Of a DNA stretch of 16,149 nt, positions 1 through 6,599 are shown one piece after another (the first letter of the stretch is position 1; the number at the start of each line of letters is the position of its first letter). The stretch spans positions 1 through 16,149 of the forward strand of contig JAZNZJ010000079.1 of NCBI GenBank assembly GCA_045594885.1, written 5' to 3'. The stretch comes from Fimenecus sp045594885. GTDB taxonomy: Bacteria; Bacillota; Clostridia; Oscillospirales; Acutalibacteraceae. Made by a program: the position numbers and the translations under genes. The notes beneath the pieces were generated by a model that was not told the origin of the DNA, ran no database searches, and was given only the letters and a program-made list of their open reading frames with translations.

Positions 1-639
1 AAGGTTAATCCTGACCCTAAGTTTAGAAATCCACTTTCAAAACTTATCGGTGCAATGCTTTTAACAGGTCGTGGAACACCATATATCTTCCAAGGTGAAG
101 AACTTGGTATGATGAACTGCGACTTCAACGATATGAGCGAACTTCGTGATGTTGAGTCAATCAATAAGTATGCCGAAATGCTTGAAAAAGGCAAAACCGA
201 GGCAGAGGCTTGGGCAACAATTATGGCAGGTAGCCGTGACCACTCAAGAACCCCAATGTGTTGGGACAATAGTGAAAATGCAGGTTTCACAACAGGTACA
301 CCTTGGATTAGACTTAACGGTGACTATGCTGAATGTAACGCAACAACACAAATTGCAGATGAAAACAGCCCGTTTAACTACTATAAATCACTTATGGCGT
401 TGAGAAAAGAATATAAATCTACAATGGTTTATGGTGATTTCCAACCACTTAAAACAAGTGATAAAACATTCTGTCTTTACAGAGAAAGTGCAGATGCAAA
501 GATTTATATTGAAATGAATCTTACAGAAAACACAATTGACAGACCAAACCCAACAGGTGGTAAGTGCTTGCTTTCAAACTATGACGAGCCAAAAGAACGC
601 CTCCGCCCATACGAAGTAAACATTTACAAAGTAAAATAA
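1..639 (+). CDS. GH13 alpha-glucosidase (oligo-1,6-glucosidase type), 3' part only
   Basis: Cytoplasmic glycoside hydrolase of family 13, of the oligo-1,6-glucosidase / alpha-glucosidase / trehalose-6-phosphate hydrolase group. It releases glucose from the non-reducing ends of short alpha-glucans. The reading frame is open from base 1 with no start, so the gene enters from the left; about 212 C-terminal residues are present. Family signatures visible are GTPYIFQGEELGM, the SRDHSRTPMCWD block (subfamily 31 normally has SRDN-ARTPMQWD), NAGFTTGTPWI, and the SPFNYYKSLMALRKEY helix before the C-terminal beta domain. The catalytic Asp and Glu lie upstream, outside the window, so exact substrate cannot be settled. 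The end is a normal TAA followed directly by an intrinsic terminator, so it is the last gene of its transcript. No signal peptide can be assessed. Family call is secure; substrate is inferred. Confidence 0.93.
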   Translation, partial: KVNPDPKFRNPLSKLIGAMLLTGRGTPYIFQGEELGMMNCDFNDMSELRDVESINKYAEMLEKGKTEAEAWATIMAGSRDHSRTPMCWDNSENAGFTTGTPWIRLNGDYAECNATTQIADENSPFNYYKSLMALRKEYKSTMVYGDFQPLKTSDKTFCLYRESADAKIYIEMNLTENTIDRPNPTGGKCLLSNYDEPKERLRPYEVNIYKVK

Positions 640-646
640 AAACAAT

Positions 647-676
647 AAAACGGCGGGGTTAATACCCCGCTGTTTT
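647..676 (+). terminator. Intrinsic terminator after the GH13 gene
   Basis: Near-perfect 13-bp stem (AAAACGGCGGGGT / ACCCCGCTGTTTT, one G-U pair) around a TAAT loop, starting 7 nt after the glucosidase stop. The right arm ends in TTTT. Confidence 0.9.
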
Positions 677-712
677 GTAATAAATAATCTTAAAAACTTT
701 TTCAATCTTATA

Positions 713-741
713 TTGACATTTTCAAATTCATAAGATATAAT
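713..741 (+). promoter_or_regulatory. Consensus sigma-A promoter of tRNA-Leu
   Basis: TTGACA at 713-718 and TATAAT at 736-741, both perfect consensus, separated by exactly 17 bp. Transcription would start near 748, about 16 nt before the mature tRNA. A promoter this strong fits a stable-RNA gene. Confidence 0.92.
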
Positions 742-763
742 AAAAAGGCTGTAAAAACAGTAT

Positions 764-850
764 GCTGGTGTGGCGAAATCGGCAGACGCAAGGGACTTAA
801 AATCCCTCGGTAGCAATACCGTACCGGTTCAAGTCCGGTCACCAGCACCA
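764..850 (+). tRNA. tRNA-Leu, anticodon UAA
   Basis: Class II tRNA that reads UUA (and UUG by wobble). The acceptor arm GCTGGTG (764-770) pairs with CACCAGC (840-846), the discriminator A is 847, and CCA is encoded at 848-850. The anticodon stem AGGGA / TCCCT (791-795, 803-807) encloses the loop CTTAAAA with anticodon TAA at 798-800. A long variable arm (CGGTA...TACCG) and the T-arm ACCGG-TTCAAGT-CCGGT are present, which is diagnostic of leucine/serine-type tRNAs. It is a single-gene unit with its own promoter and terminator. Confidence 0.97.
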
Positions 851-889
851 AAAACAGAGAGTTCATATTTTTGGGCTCTCTGTTTTTTT
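851..889 (+). terminator. Intrinsic terminator of tRNA-Leu
   Basis: 11-bp perfect stem AAAACAGAGAG (851-861) / CTCTCTGTTTT (876-886), with a run of seven T (883-889) at its 3' end. It starts immediately after the encoded CCA. Confidence 0.92.
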
Positions 890-945
890 ATGTATTACGG
901 ACTTGAACCATTTGTAAAATATTATGTTAAATAAATTTGAATTTG

Positions 946-1009
946 TGGGGGTCGATAATAACATACGACAACCCAAAACGAGGGGGTCAAGACCCCGCCC
1001 TACCGTTTT
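946..1009. repeat. GC-rich palindromic intergenic element, probable dispersed repeat
   Basis: In an otherwise AT-rich spacer this stretch has GGGGGTCG, then CGAC-AACCC as a rough inverted copy, then GGGGTC-AA-GACCCC (983-996), all bounded by AAAACG (975-980) and CGTTTT (1004-1009). It encodes nothing convincing and lies between two terminators. Short GC-rich hairpins containing GTAGGGCGGGG-type sequence are common as dispersed intergenic elements in gut Clostridia (general knowledge). Copy number cannot be judged from one window. Confidence 0.45.
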
Positions 1010-1044
1010 ATATGTAATTTCAATCCCACAAACCCCAATTTATC

Positions 1045-1082
1045 AAAAAAATCCCTACACTGTGAAGTGCAGGGATTTTTTT
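1045..1082 (-). terminator. Intrinsic terminator after the LRR gene (potentially bidirectional)
   Basis: 16-bp stem with one A-C mismatch (AAAAAAATCCCTACAC at 1045-1060 / GTGCAGGGATTTTTTT at 1067-1082) and a six-base loop. It has a U-run on either strand and begins 3 nt after the LRR protein stop. Confidence 0.93.
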
Positions 1083-1085
1083 ATT

Positions 1086-2312
1086 TTACGGCATTGGTTG
1101 TCTTTCAGCAGAATAGTTGATGTCAACACTCTTCTTGAAGAGTAAATAGTCATACTGTGGACGCCAATTGTCGCCTGTTTCTACAGAATTAAACGACTCT
1201 TCATCAAGTGCAACATTCATAACATTAACACCCATAACCTGCTTATCTTGTTTATAACAAGTATCCCAGAATGCGTGGTGACCGATATGCTTAACACTTG
1301 CGGGAATGTACATATAAGTTAATGCCTGACACTGTGTAAATGCGTCTGAACCAATATATTCAAGTCCTTCAGGTAATGAAAGATAAACAGTTCCAAGAGC
1401 CTCATTCGATGTATAATGAGTATCTGTTACCTCACCTTCAGGAACATAAGAATAAACATTTGCAAGTCTTGGAATTTCATAGAAACCAAGAGTTTCAATT
1501 GTTGTAACACCTTCAGGGATATAAACAGTTGTCATATTGGCATAGTTAAAGCAGAGTTCACCAACTGTCTTAACTGTTGACGGAATAACATATGTGAGAA
1601 CATCACGTTCATAATCTGCATAATTCTCGTCTTCAACAGCAGGCTCAATTCTTGAACCATACTCATCATACTTTGCATAACCGTATTTCTCGGCAAGATA
1701 AGTATCATGGTCTGTTGGCATACAGATAATCTCTGTTTTATCTTTATTGTAGAGAACACCATCTATATCACAATAGTTAGGGTTGTTTTCATCAACATAA
1801 ATACATTGAAGTGCCCAGCAAGAGTAGAATGACTTACCATCTATAGAGAGGACATCTGCACCAATATTGATGACCTTAACTTTTTCGTCGCAGTTAAGTG
1901 CATACTGACGAATAGCAGTAATCGGCCTTGTTTCATCCTTTTTCAAGGTGAAATTTGTTTTAGGGTCAGCATTGTTTTCGTCATAAACAACTTCCATAGT
2001 ATAATCAATATCAAGTTCGGTAATATAACCTGTATTACTGAATTTATCAAATTGAATTCCTGTTTCAGCCTCTGAATATTCAAAAGTCTCGCTCTGAACT
2101 GTGCGTACTGAAAAATACATTGAAAGTGAAACTGCTACAATAATAACGAGTGTAAAAATGACCTTTTTCAAGCCATAATGCTTATAAGGCTTGTTAATAT
2201 GAGGTGCTGCAAGACCCGGAACCTGATATGTCCATATTTCGTCTTCGGGAATGTCAAGATGAATATCAGACTGCAAAGCAGTACCCTTCATTTTCTTTTC
2301 TTTTTTACTCAT
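1086..2312 (-). CDS. Membrane-anchored BspA-like leucine-rich repeat (LRR_5) protein
   Basis: 408-residue protein of unknown precise role. Residues 1-50 form a polar, probably cytoplasmic tail (KKEKKMKG start; YKHYGLKK before the membrane). Residues 51-68 are a single membrane segment (VIFTLVIIVAVSLSMYFS) with no cleavage site evident, so the rest is probably displayed outside (type II topology). From about residue 125 it carries BspA-type LRR_5 repeats: a first block with the hallmark YVDENNPNYCDIDGVLYNK, then a charged linker, then repeats of the type VYIPEGVTTIETLGFYEI and MYIPASVKHIGHHAFWDT. Such repeats mediate protein or glycan contacts in other bacteria. The ATG at 2312 has GGGGGTGAG upstream. 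It starts 15 nt after the transporter gene and is evidently co-transcribed with it, which suggests a common task at the membrane (inference). Confidence 0.85.
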   Translation of the reverse strand: MSKKEKKMKGTALQSDIHLDIPEDEIWTYQVPGLAAPHINKPYKHYGLKKVIFTLVIIVAVSLSMYFSVRTVQSETFEYSEAETGIQFDKFSNTGYITELDIDYTMEVVYDENNADPKTNFTLKKDETRPITAIRQYALNCDEKVKVINIGADVLSIDGKSFYSCWALQCIYVDENNPNYCDIDGVLYNKDKTEIICMPTDHDTYLAEKYGYAKYDEYGSRIEPAVEDENYADYERDVLTYVIPSTVKTVGELCFNYANMTTVYIPEGVTTIETLGFYEIPRLANVYSYVPEGEVTDTHYTSNEALGTVYLSLPEGLEYIGSDAFTQCQALTYMYIPASVKHIGHHAFWDTCYKQDKQVMGVNVMNVALDEESFNSVETGDNWRPQYDYLLFKKSVDINYSAERQPMP

Positions 2313-2327
2313 AATAACTCACCCCCG

Positions 2328-4079
2328 TTAACCTGTATAACCGCCGGAAATAGAAACGCCTTCTTCTTGAGCCTTCTTTTCTGTAACTTCAGCACGGCGT
2401 TTAAGAACTTCCATAACCATATTCTGCTTTTTGTTATCATAATCCCAGAAAAGATACGGAATTGTCATCAAAGCAAAGCCGATAACATCAACAATAATTG
2501 GGATAACAATGATATTTCTTCTTGAATCGTCAATAAAGAGAACGTCCCAGTTACTGTTAAAGCCATATCTGAGCAAGAACAAAGGAATAATAAGACCTAC
2601 AAAAGATGTGATAGGTCCTGTAAACCAACCGAAGATACCTGCAAAGCTTTCAAGACGTTCACCTGACAAATACATCTGATAGTCACCGATACGAACGTTC
2701 ATATCGTGACCTGCAGTTGTTGGAACTGTCTTTGTCATTTCCATAAAGAAGAGAACAGCAACGCAAATTGTTCCGCAAAGGTTGAGGTTATCACCGCAGA
2801 ACCACATTGCACAAGCAATAATTGCATAACCGATTGCACGGCTTAATTGATAGAAAACCATAATCTGCTTGTAAGAGAATCTCTTTAAGAAATATGGTGA
2901 TAACAAATCGGGTGGAGTACCCGCAAAAGAAATAAGTGCTACCAACAATGAATATGGAAGACCACTCAAACGGAATGTGTAGAAGTAAAGAATTGTAACA
3001 AACGGAAGCATACCGTTACCAAGCGAGTCAATAAGACCAACTATGGTATTGATAAGCAAATATTTGTTTTTGAGAACACCGAACATACCATCCCAGAATT
3101 TAATCTGTACTTTCTTTTCAATTGGCGGCTGTGGAATTCTCTCTTGAATTCTGCCTGCGAGGTACATTGTAAAGCCTGCTGCAGTAATAAATGTTATCGG
3201 AATAACAAAGCGATACATATTTAAATCTGCCCACTCATAACGGAGAGCACCGATAATTGCAGGAAGAATAATTGCGAGAATTGAGTTGAAAATGTGTGAA
3301 ACCTTTACCGGATAACTACGAACAAGTATTCTTTCTTGAAGATTTGGGCTAATTCTCTTTGAACATTCTTCAAGAACATTACCGAAGCCGAATACGTTAT
3401 ATGTAGCAAAAAGAAGGTTTGCAACCCAAACTCTTGTTGCAACGTCAGCAATTTTAAATACAGGAAGCCAACCGATAAGAATAACCATTATGCACTTGGG
3501 CACAACGTCACAGTAAAGACTGTATTTATATCTGCCGAACTTTGGAATAAGTTTTTTACGCCAGAAAATATTACGAGCACCCACCCAACCTGAATATAAG
3601 AAGTGTGTACCAAAAGTCTTAAAACAAGCGGTTGCATTCATACCCTCAAGTCCGTTAAGAAGTGTAATAAACTGACTTGTCGGGTCAAATAATCTTGAAT
3701 AGTCAAACAATATAGTAGATATACCGAATGCCATCATAAGACCATAAACAAGATATACTTTTCGTTCTTGTTTTTTTGGTAAGAAGCCAAGATTATCACA
3801 CACATACCACCAGATAAGAGCTGTAATATAGCCCAAAGGCATATTCAAAATTCCGATGACAGAGAATGTGAGATAAGGCAACTTATAGTGGTGCATAATG
3901 AGGAAACAGCTTGACCAGAAGCCGATATACTCAAGCACCTTTGAGCCTGTGTAGTTTGCACCGACACCGATAACTACGTCCTTATATTCTTTATAGGGAA
4001 CATATTTACCTTCTGCCGGAGTGTTCCAATGAGTTTTGATTTCAGTACCTAAATCTTTTACTTTATCAATTAGACTCAT
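2328..4079 (-). CDS. MFS-type transporter (GPH/MFS_2-like), substrate unknown
   Basis: 583-residue polytopic membrane protein with roughly a dozen hydrophobic segments. The N-terminal KYVPYKEYKDVVIGVGANYTG resembles the amphipathic start of GPH-family sugar:cation symporter-like MFS proteins, and the internal GLPYSLLVALISFAGTPPDLL is a typical helix-loop-helix stretch. It is longer than most MFS proteins (400-500 residues), with extended loops and a charged C-terminal tail (KKQNMVMEVLKRRAEVTEKK). Substrate cannot be assigned. Start chosen at ATG 4079 because AGAAAGGGAGAG lies just upstream. An in-frame TTG at 4109 would put that Shine-Dalgarno inside the gene and lies at or before the predicted transcript start. 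First gene of an operon with the LRR protein. Confidence 0.82.
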   Translation of the reverse strand: MSLIDKVKDLGTEIKTHWNTPAEGKYVPYKEYKDVVIGVGANYTGSKVLEYIGFWSSCFLIMHHYKLPYLTFSVIGILNMPLGYITALIWWYVCDNLGFLPKKQERKVYLVYGLMMAFGISTILFDYSRLFDPTSQFITLLNGLEGMNATACFKTFGTHFLYSGWVGARNIFWRKKLIPKFGRYKYSLYCDVVPKCIMVILIGWLPVFKIADVATRVWVANLLFATYNVFGFGNVLEECSKRISPNLQERILVRSYPVKVSHIFNSILAIILPAIIGALRYEWADLNMYRFVIPITFITAAGFTMYLAGRIQERIPQPPIEKKVQIKFWDGMFGVLKNKYLLINTIVGLIDSLGNGMLPFVTILYFYTFRLSGLPYSLLVALISFAGTPPDLLSPYFLKRFSYKQIMVFYQLSRAIGYAIIACAMWFCGDNLNLCGTICVAVLFFMEMTKTVPTTAGHDMNVRIGDYQMYLSGERLESFAGIFGWFTGPITSFVGLIIPLFLLRYGFNSNWDVLFIDDSRRNIIVIPIIVDVIGFALMTIPYLFWDYDNKKQNMVMEVLKRRAEVTEKKAQEEGVSISGGYTG

Positions 4080-4112
4080 TTTTTCACTCTCCCTTTCTAA
4101 TATAATCAATTA

Positions 4113-4141
4113 ATTTTACCACAAATGACATTTAATAACAA
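4113..4141 (-). promoter_or_regulatory. Promoter of the MFS-LRR operon
   Basis: On the minus strand, TTGTTA (4136-4141), a 17-bp spacer, then TAAAAT (4113-4118) preceded by TGG, an extended -10. Transcription would start near 4106, about 27 nt before the ATG at 4079. Confidence 0.75.
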
Positions 4142-4180
4142 TGAATTTTCAGATTTATTTTTTATTTGTAAGGTTTGAAC

Positions 4181-4215
4181 AAAAAAAGGACTCATTGCTT
4201 ATGCAATAAGTCCTT
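4181..4215 (-). terminator. Intrinsic terminator after the HAD nucleotidase gene
   Basis: 13-bp arms with one mismatch (AAGGACTCATTGC at 4186-4198 / GCAATAAGTCCTT at 4203-4215) around TTAT. Read on the minus strand it is followed by a T run (plus-strand A run 4181-4187). It starts 8 nt after the gene's stop. Confidence 0.9.
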
Positions 4216-4223
4216 GAATTTTA

Positions 4224-4913
4224 TTATTTTGCAAGAATTTTTAAAACATCTGCAATATCTTTTATTTCAAAATCAATTTTTATATCATCTTTATTCTTTG
4301 CACCGTGAGGATTATACCAACAACAAAGAATGTCTGCATTATTACCGCCCCTCATATCGCTTGATAGTGAGTCACCGATAATCATTACCTCGTCGTGTGA
4401 AAATACACCAATTTTATCTTGCACCGCATTGAAAAATTCTACCGAGGGTTTTTCAAAACCGATTTTATCAGAAATAAAAACATCGTCAAAAATATCAATT
4501 AACCCCGACTGTGTAAGTTTTCTGTTCTGAGCAATATAAGTGCCGTTTGTAACCGCATACTGACGCATTTTTCCTTTGAGTGCGGACACGGTTTCATAGC
4601 CATTGGGACAAAAGAAAAACTTGTCCCCAAGACGCACCTGATATTCATCATTAAAGCCGGTAATATTATCAAAGCATATGCCTTCAGTTTTGAAAAACTC
4701 AACAAATCTTTCGTGAAGTACTTGTTGTTTTGTAAGCTTTCCTTTTTCAAGAGCTTCCCAGTATCTGCGATTGATTGCAGAATAACGTTCAAGCATTTCG
4801 TCAGTACATTCACCCAATGAGAAAACCTCAAAGCATTTACGTATTCCGTACTTTTCAGCCTGAGTAAAATCAAGAAGTGTACCGTCAATATCCCAAAGCA
4901 AAGTTTTTATCAT
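4224..4913 (-). CDS. HAD-superfamily hydrolase, YjjG/YfnB-type nucleotidase
   Basis: 229-residue cytoplasmic phosphatase of the haloacid dehalogenase superfamily, closest in pattern to the YjjG family, which dephosphorylates non-canonical pyrimidine nucleoside monophosphates. All four HAD motifs are visible: D8-I-D10-G-T (nucleophile and general acid/base), T122 in VTNGT, K155 in GFEKPS, and G180-D-S-L-S-S-D186 for Mg2+. The helical cap lies between about residues 15 and 110. Length matches the family. The ATG overlaps the mntP stop as ATGA (4910-4913), so translation is probably coupled to mntP, with GGAAGG a little further upstream. An intrinsic terminator follows. Family call is firm; the pyrimidine nucleotidase activity is transferred from homologues. 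Confidence 0.88.
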   Translation of the reverse strand: MIKTLLWDIDGTLLDFTQAEKYGIRKCFEVFSLGECTDEMLERYSAINRRYWEALEKGKLTKQQVLHERFVEFFKTEGICFDNITGFNDEYQVRLGDKFFFCPNGYETVSALKGKMRQYAVTNGTYIAQNRKLTQSGLIDIFDDVFISDKIGFEKPSVEFFNAVQDKIGVFSHDEVMIIGDSLSSDMRGGNNADILCCWYNPHGAKNKDDIKIDFEIKDIADVLKILAK

Positions 4914-5479
4914 AATATTCCAAGTCCTTCCAAAAGGAATTTAACACCAATCAGCACAAGCACCAATCCACCCGCAAACTCTGCCTTGCTTTTATATTTT
5001 GCACCGAATTTATGACCGATAAATACACCCACGGCTGAAAGTAATGCAGTTATAACACCTGTTAATCCGATTACGGTAAGTGCTTCGTTTTTTTCATATT
5101 GGAATGCAAATGTTACACCAACCGCCAAGGCATCAATACTTGTTGCAATTGCAAGTGCTGTCAGTTCTTTCAAATCGAGTTTGCACTCGTCACATTCTTT
5201 ACATTCGTCTTCGCCCTTAATTGCTTCCCAAATCATTTTGCCACCGATAATACCGAGCAATATAAAAGTCACCCAATGGTCAACACTTTCAATATAATGG
5301 GCAAATTTTGAACCGATAAACCAACCAATAAACGGCATACCCGCCTGAAATCCACCAAAGAAAAGTGCTATCAAAGCGGTTTGCTTAAGGTTGATTTTTC
5401 GCATATTAAGTCCTTTACATATAGACACGGCAAAAGCATCCATAGCGAGACCTGTTGCGATTATAGTTAATTCCAACAT
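4910..5479 (-). CDS. mntP: MntP-family manganese efflux pump
   Basis: 189-residue six-helix inner-membrane protein that exports Mn2+ to prevent intoxication. Two inverted-repeat halves are visible: the first with MDAFAVS (D14), the second with TSIDALAVG (about residues 113-121), the pair of Asp-containing helices typical of MntP; length matches E. coli MntP (188). The loop between the halves carries a CxxCxxC cluster, C93, C96 and C99 in EDECKECDECKLD, flanked by acidic residues. Start chosen at ATG 5479 with GGGAG 7 nt upstream; an in-frame TTG at 5497 lies inside the leader hairpin's U tract. The gene overlaps the nucleotidase by ATGA. Its promoter lies upstream of a terminator-like hairpin in the leader, suggesting regulated read-through. 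Confidence 0.92.
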   Translation of the reverse strand: MLELTIIATGLAMDAFAVSICKGLNMRKINLKQTALIALFFGGFQAGMPFIGWFIGSKFAHYIESVDHWVTFILLGIIGGKMIWEAIKGEDECKECDECKLDLKELTALAIATSIDALAVGVTFAFQYEKNEALTVIGLTGVITALLSAVGVFIGHKFGAKYKSKAEFAGGLVLVLIGVKFLLEGLGIL

Positions 5480-5495
5480 AAGATACTCCCATATC

Positions 5496-5526
5496 AAAAA
5501 GGACTCATAAAACGATATGAGTCCTT
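5496..5526 (-). terminator. Terminator-like hairpin in the mntP leader / after spo0A
   Basis: Perfect 10-bp stem AAGGACTCAT (5499-5508) / ATGAGTCCTT (5517-5526) with an 8-base loop. On the minus strand it ends in TTTTT. It sits 59 nt after the spo0A stop, so it can end the spo0A transcript. It also lies downstream of the mntP promoter and 17 nt before the mntP ATG, so mntP mRNA must read through it: either an attenuator or a spo0A terminator that leaks. Confidence 0.8.
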
Positions 5527-5543
5527 AAGTTTTAACAACAAGA

Positions 5544-5572
5544 AATATACCACTTTAAATATCTGTTGTCAA
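5544..5572 (-). promoter_or_regulatory. Promoter of mntP-yjjG operon
   Basis: On the minus strand, perfect -35 TTGACA (5567-5572), 17-bp spacer, -10 TATATT (5544-5549) preceded by TGG (extended -10). It starts 13 bp after the spo0A stop. Predicted transcript start near 5537, giving a leader of about 58 nt that contains the terminator-like hairpin. Confidence 0.85.
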
Positions 5573-5584
5573 GGTAATACTGCA

Positions 5585-6346
5585 TTATGAAATTTTCATT
5601 CGAAGCCTGAGTTTATCGCTTATCATTGCAATAAATTCAGAATTTGTGGGCTTACCACGGGTGCTTTGAATGGTATAGCCAAAATATGAACTGAGAACAT
5701 CAACGTCACCCCTGTCCCAAGCAACTTCAATTGCGTGGCGGATTGCCCTTTCAACACGGGACGAGGTTGTTGAATACATTTTTGCTACCGTGGGATAAAG
5801 TACTTTTGTTACGGAGCTTATCATTTCACGGTCGTTTATTGAAAGTACGATTGCTTCACGAAGATATTGATAACCTTTAATATGAGCGGGTACACCAATT
5901 TGGTGCATTATTTCACTTACCGTAACTTGCAAGTCTGTTGTATTACTGAGTTTTGACACATCGCCTTTTTCACGGGACCAACCTGTGAACTGATTTATTC
6001 TTTGTGCGAGTACATCAATATCAAAGGGCTTGAGAAAATAATAGTCCGCTCCCGCTGTAAGCACCTCTTGTTCAAAACGTTGATTATCCGCCCCAGACAT
6101 TACCATTATAAGTGGTTTTATATCGATATCTTTTAGGTTATTGATTACTCCAAGTGCATCGAGTCCCGACATAAATGCATCCATAACGATTACGTCAGGA
6201 TTTAAAACATCAATTTTGTTAAGTATCATCTTACCATCTTTGGGGACAAGAGTCACGTCGCACCCATATGTTCTTAATACATTAGCACAGTTTTTACCAA
6301 ATTCACTCCCCTCGCCTGATAATAATACCTTAAGATTGTTTGCCAT
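5585..6346 (-). CDS. spo0A: Spo0A, master response regulator of sporulation
   Basis: 253-residue transcription factor that, when phosphorylated, binds 0A boxes and switches cells to sporulation. Residues 1-125 are a receiver domain: phospho-acceptor D56 in DVIVMDAFM, the switch Ser in VMSG, and the conserved Lys in FLKPFD. The acidic pair that binds Mg2+ (Asp-Asp in B. subtilis VADDN) is replaced by Gly-Glu (LLSGEG, residues 11-12). The C-terminal DNA-binding domain is almost canonical: EIMHQIGVPAHIKGYQYLREA, the recognition region SRVERAIRHAIEVAWDRG, and KPTNSEFIAMISDKLRL. Start ATG 6346 has GGAGG 9 nt upstream; an in-frame ATG at 6388 lies inside the promoter palindrome. The usual upstream partner spoIVB is not here; an ABC exporter operon is. 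A perfect 0A box upstream suggests autoregulation. Confidence 0.96.
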   Translation of the reverse strand: MANNLKVLLSGEGSEFGKNCANVLRTYGCDVTLVPKDGKMILNKIDVLNPDVIVMDAFMSGLDALGVINNLKDIDIKPLIMVMSGADNQRFEQEVLTAGADYYFLKPFDIDVLAQRINQFTGWSREKGDVSKLSNTTDLQVTVSEIMHQIGVPAHIKGYQYLREAIVLSINDREMISSVTKVLYPTVAKMYSTTSSRVERAIRHAIEVAWDRGDVDVLSSYFGYTIQSTRGKPTNSEFIAMISDKLRLRMKIS

Positions 6347-6388
6347 TATTTTGACCTCCATTTGTATTTGTTTTGTGATTTCTGCCAT

Positions 6389-6417
6389 ATTTTACCATAA
6401 TTGGTAAAATATGGCAA
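6389..6417 (-). promoter_or_regulatory. spo0A promoter embedded in a 34-bp palindrome
   Basis: On the minus strand, TTGCCA (6412-6417), a 17-bp spacer, then TAAAAT (6389-6394) preceded by TGG. The transcript would start near 6382, 36 nt before the ATG. The whole promoter lies within the inverted repeat TGCCATATTTTACC (6383-6396) / GGTAAAATATGGCA (6403-6416), so a weaker mirror promoter (CTGCCA / TAAAAT) exists on the plus strand. Confidence 0.72.
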
Positions 6418-6447
6418 TATGTTAATAAAAAATTTTTATAAAAATAT

Positions 6448-6455
6448 TTCGACAA
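6448..6455 (-). promoter_or_regulatory. Perfect 0A box (Spo0A~P binding site) upstream of spo0A
   Basis: Minus strand reads TTGTCGAA, the exact consensus 0A box. It is centred about 69 bp upstream of the predicted spo0A transcript start, a position compatible with activation. It suggests Spo0A controls its own gene. Confidence 0.75.
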
Positions 6456-6599
6456 AAGACGAAGAAACTCGCAAGATGAATAATTTTGTTAGTAGGCTTT
6501 TAAAATGGCAAAAATGACTTGAATTCTTGCAAAAAATGTATATTAGCATGGCAATTATACAGTAATTTTTTGACTATTCTATTTTATTTTAAGACTTTT

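Noticed and set aside
924..1145. 73-codon open frame on the plus strand
   Set aside because: It runs through the GC-rich palindromic element and a terminator and into the 3' end of the LRR gene. It has no ribosome binding site and no protein-like composition.
2178..2525. 115-codon open frame antisense to the LRR and MFS genes
   Set aside because: Shadow frame over two well-supported coding regions, without a ribosome binding site or recognisable protein.
4080..4109. TTG 4109 as start of the MFS transporter
   Set aside because: It would place the AGAAAGGGAGAG Shine-Dalgarno inside the gene and lies at or before the predicted transcription start. ATG 4079 fits better.
5480..5540. yybP-ykoY Mn2+ riboswitch upstream of mntP
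   Set aside because: The leader from the predicted start to the ATG is only about 58 nt and contains a simple hairpin. The conserved riboswitch loops are not seen.
6347..6388. ATG 6388 as start of Spo0A
   Set aside because: It lies within the promoter palindrome, upstream of the predicted transcript start. ATG 6346 has GGAGG and begins at the expected receiver-domain position.
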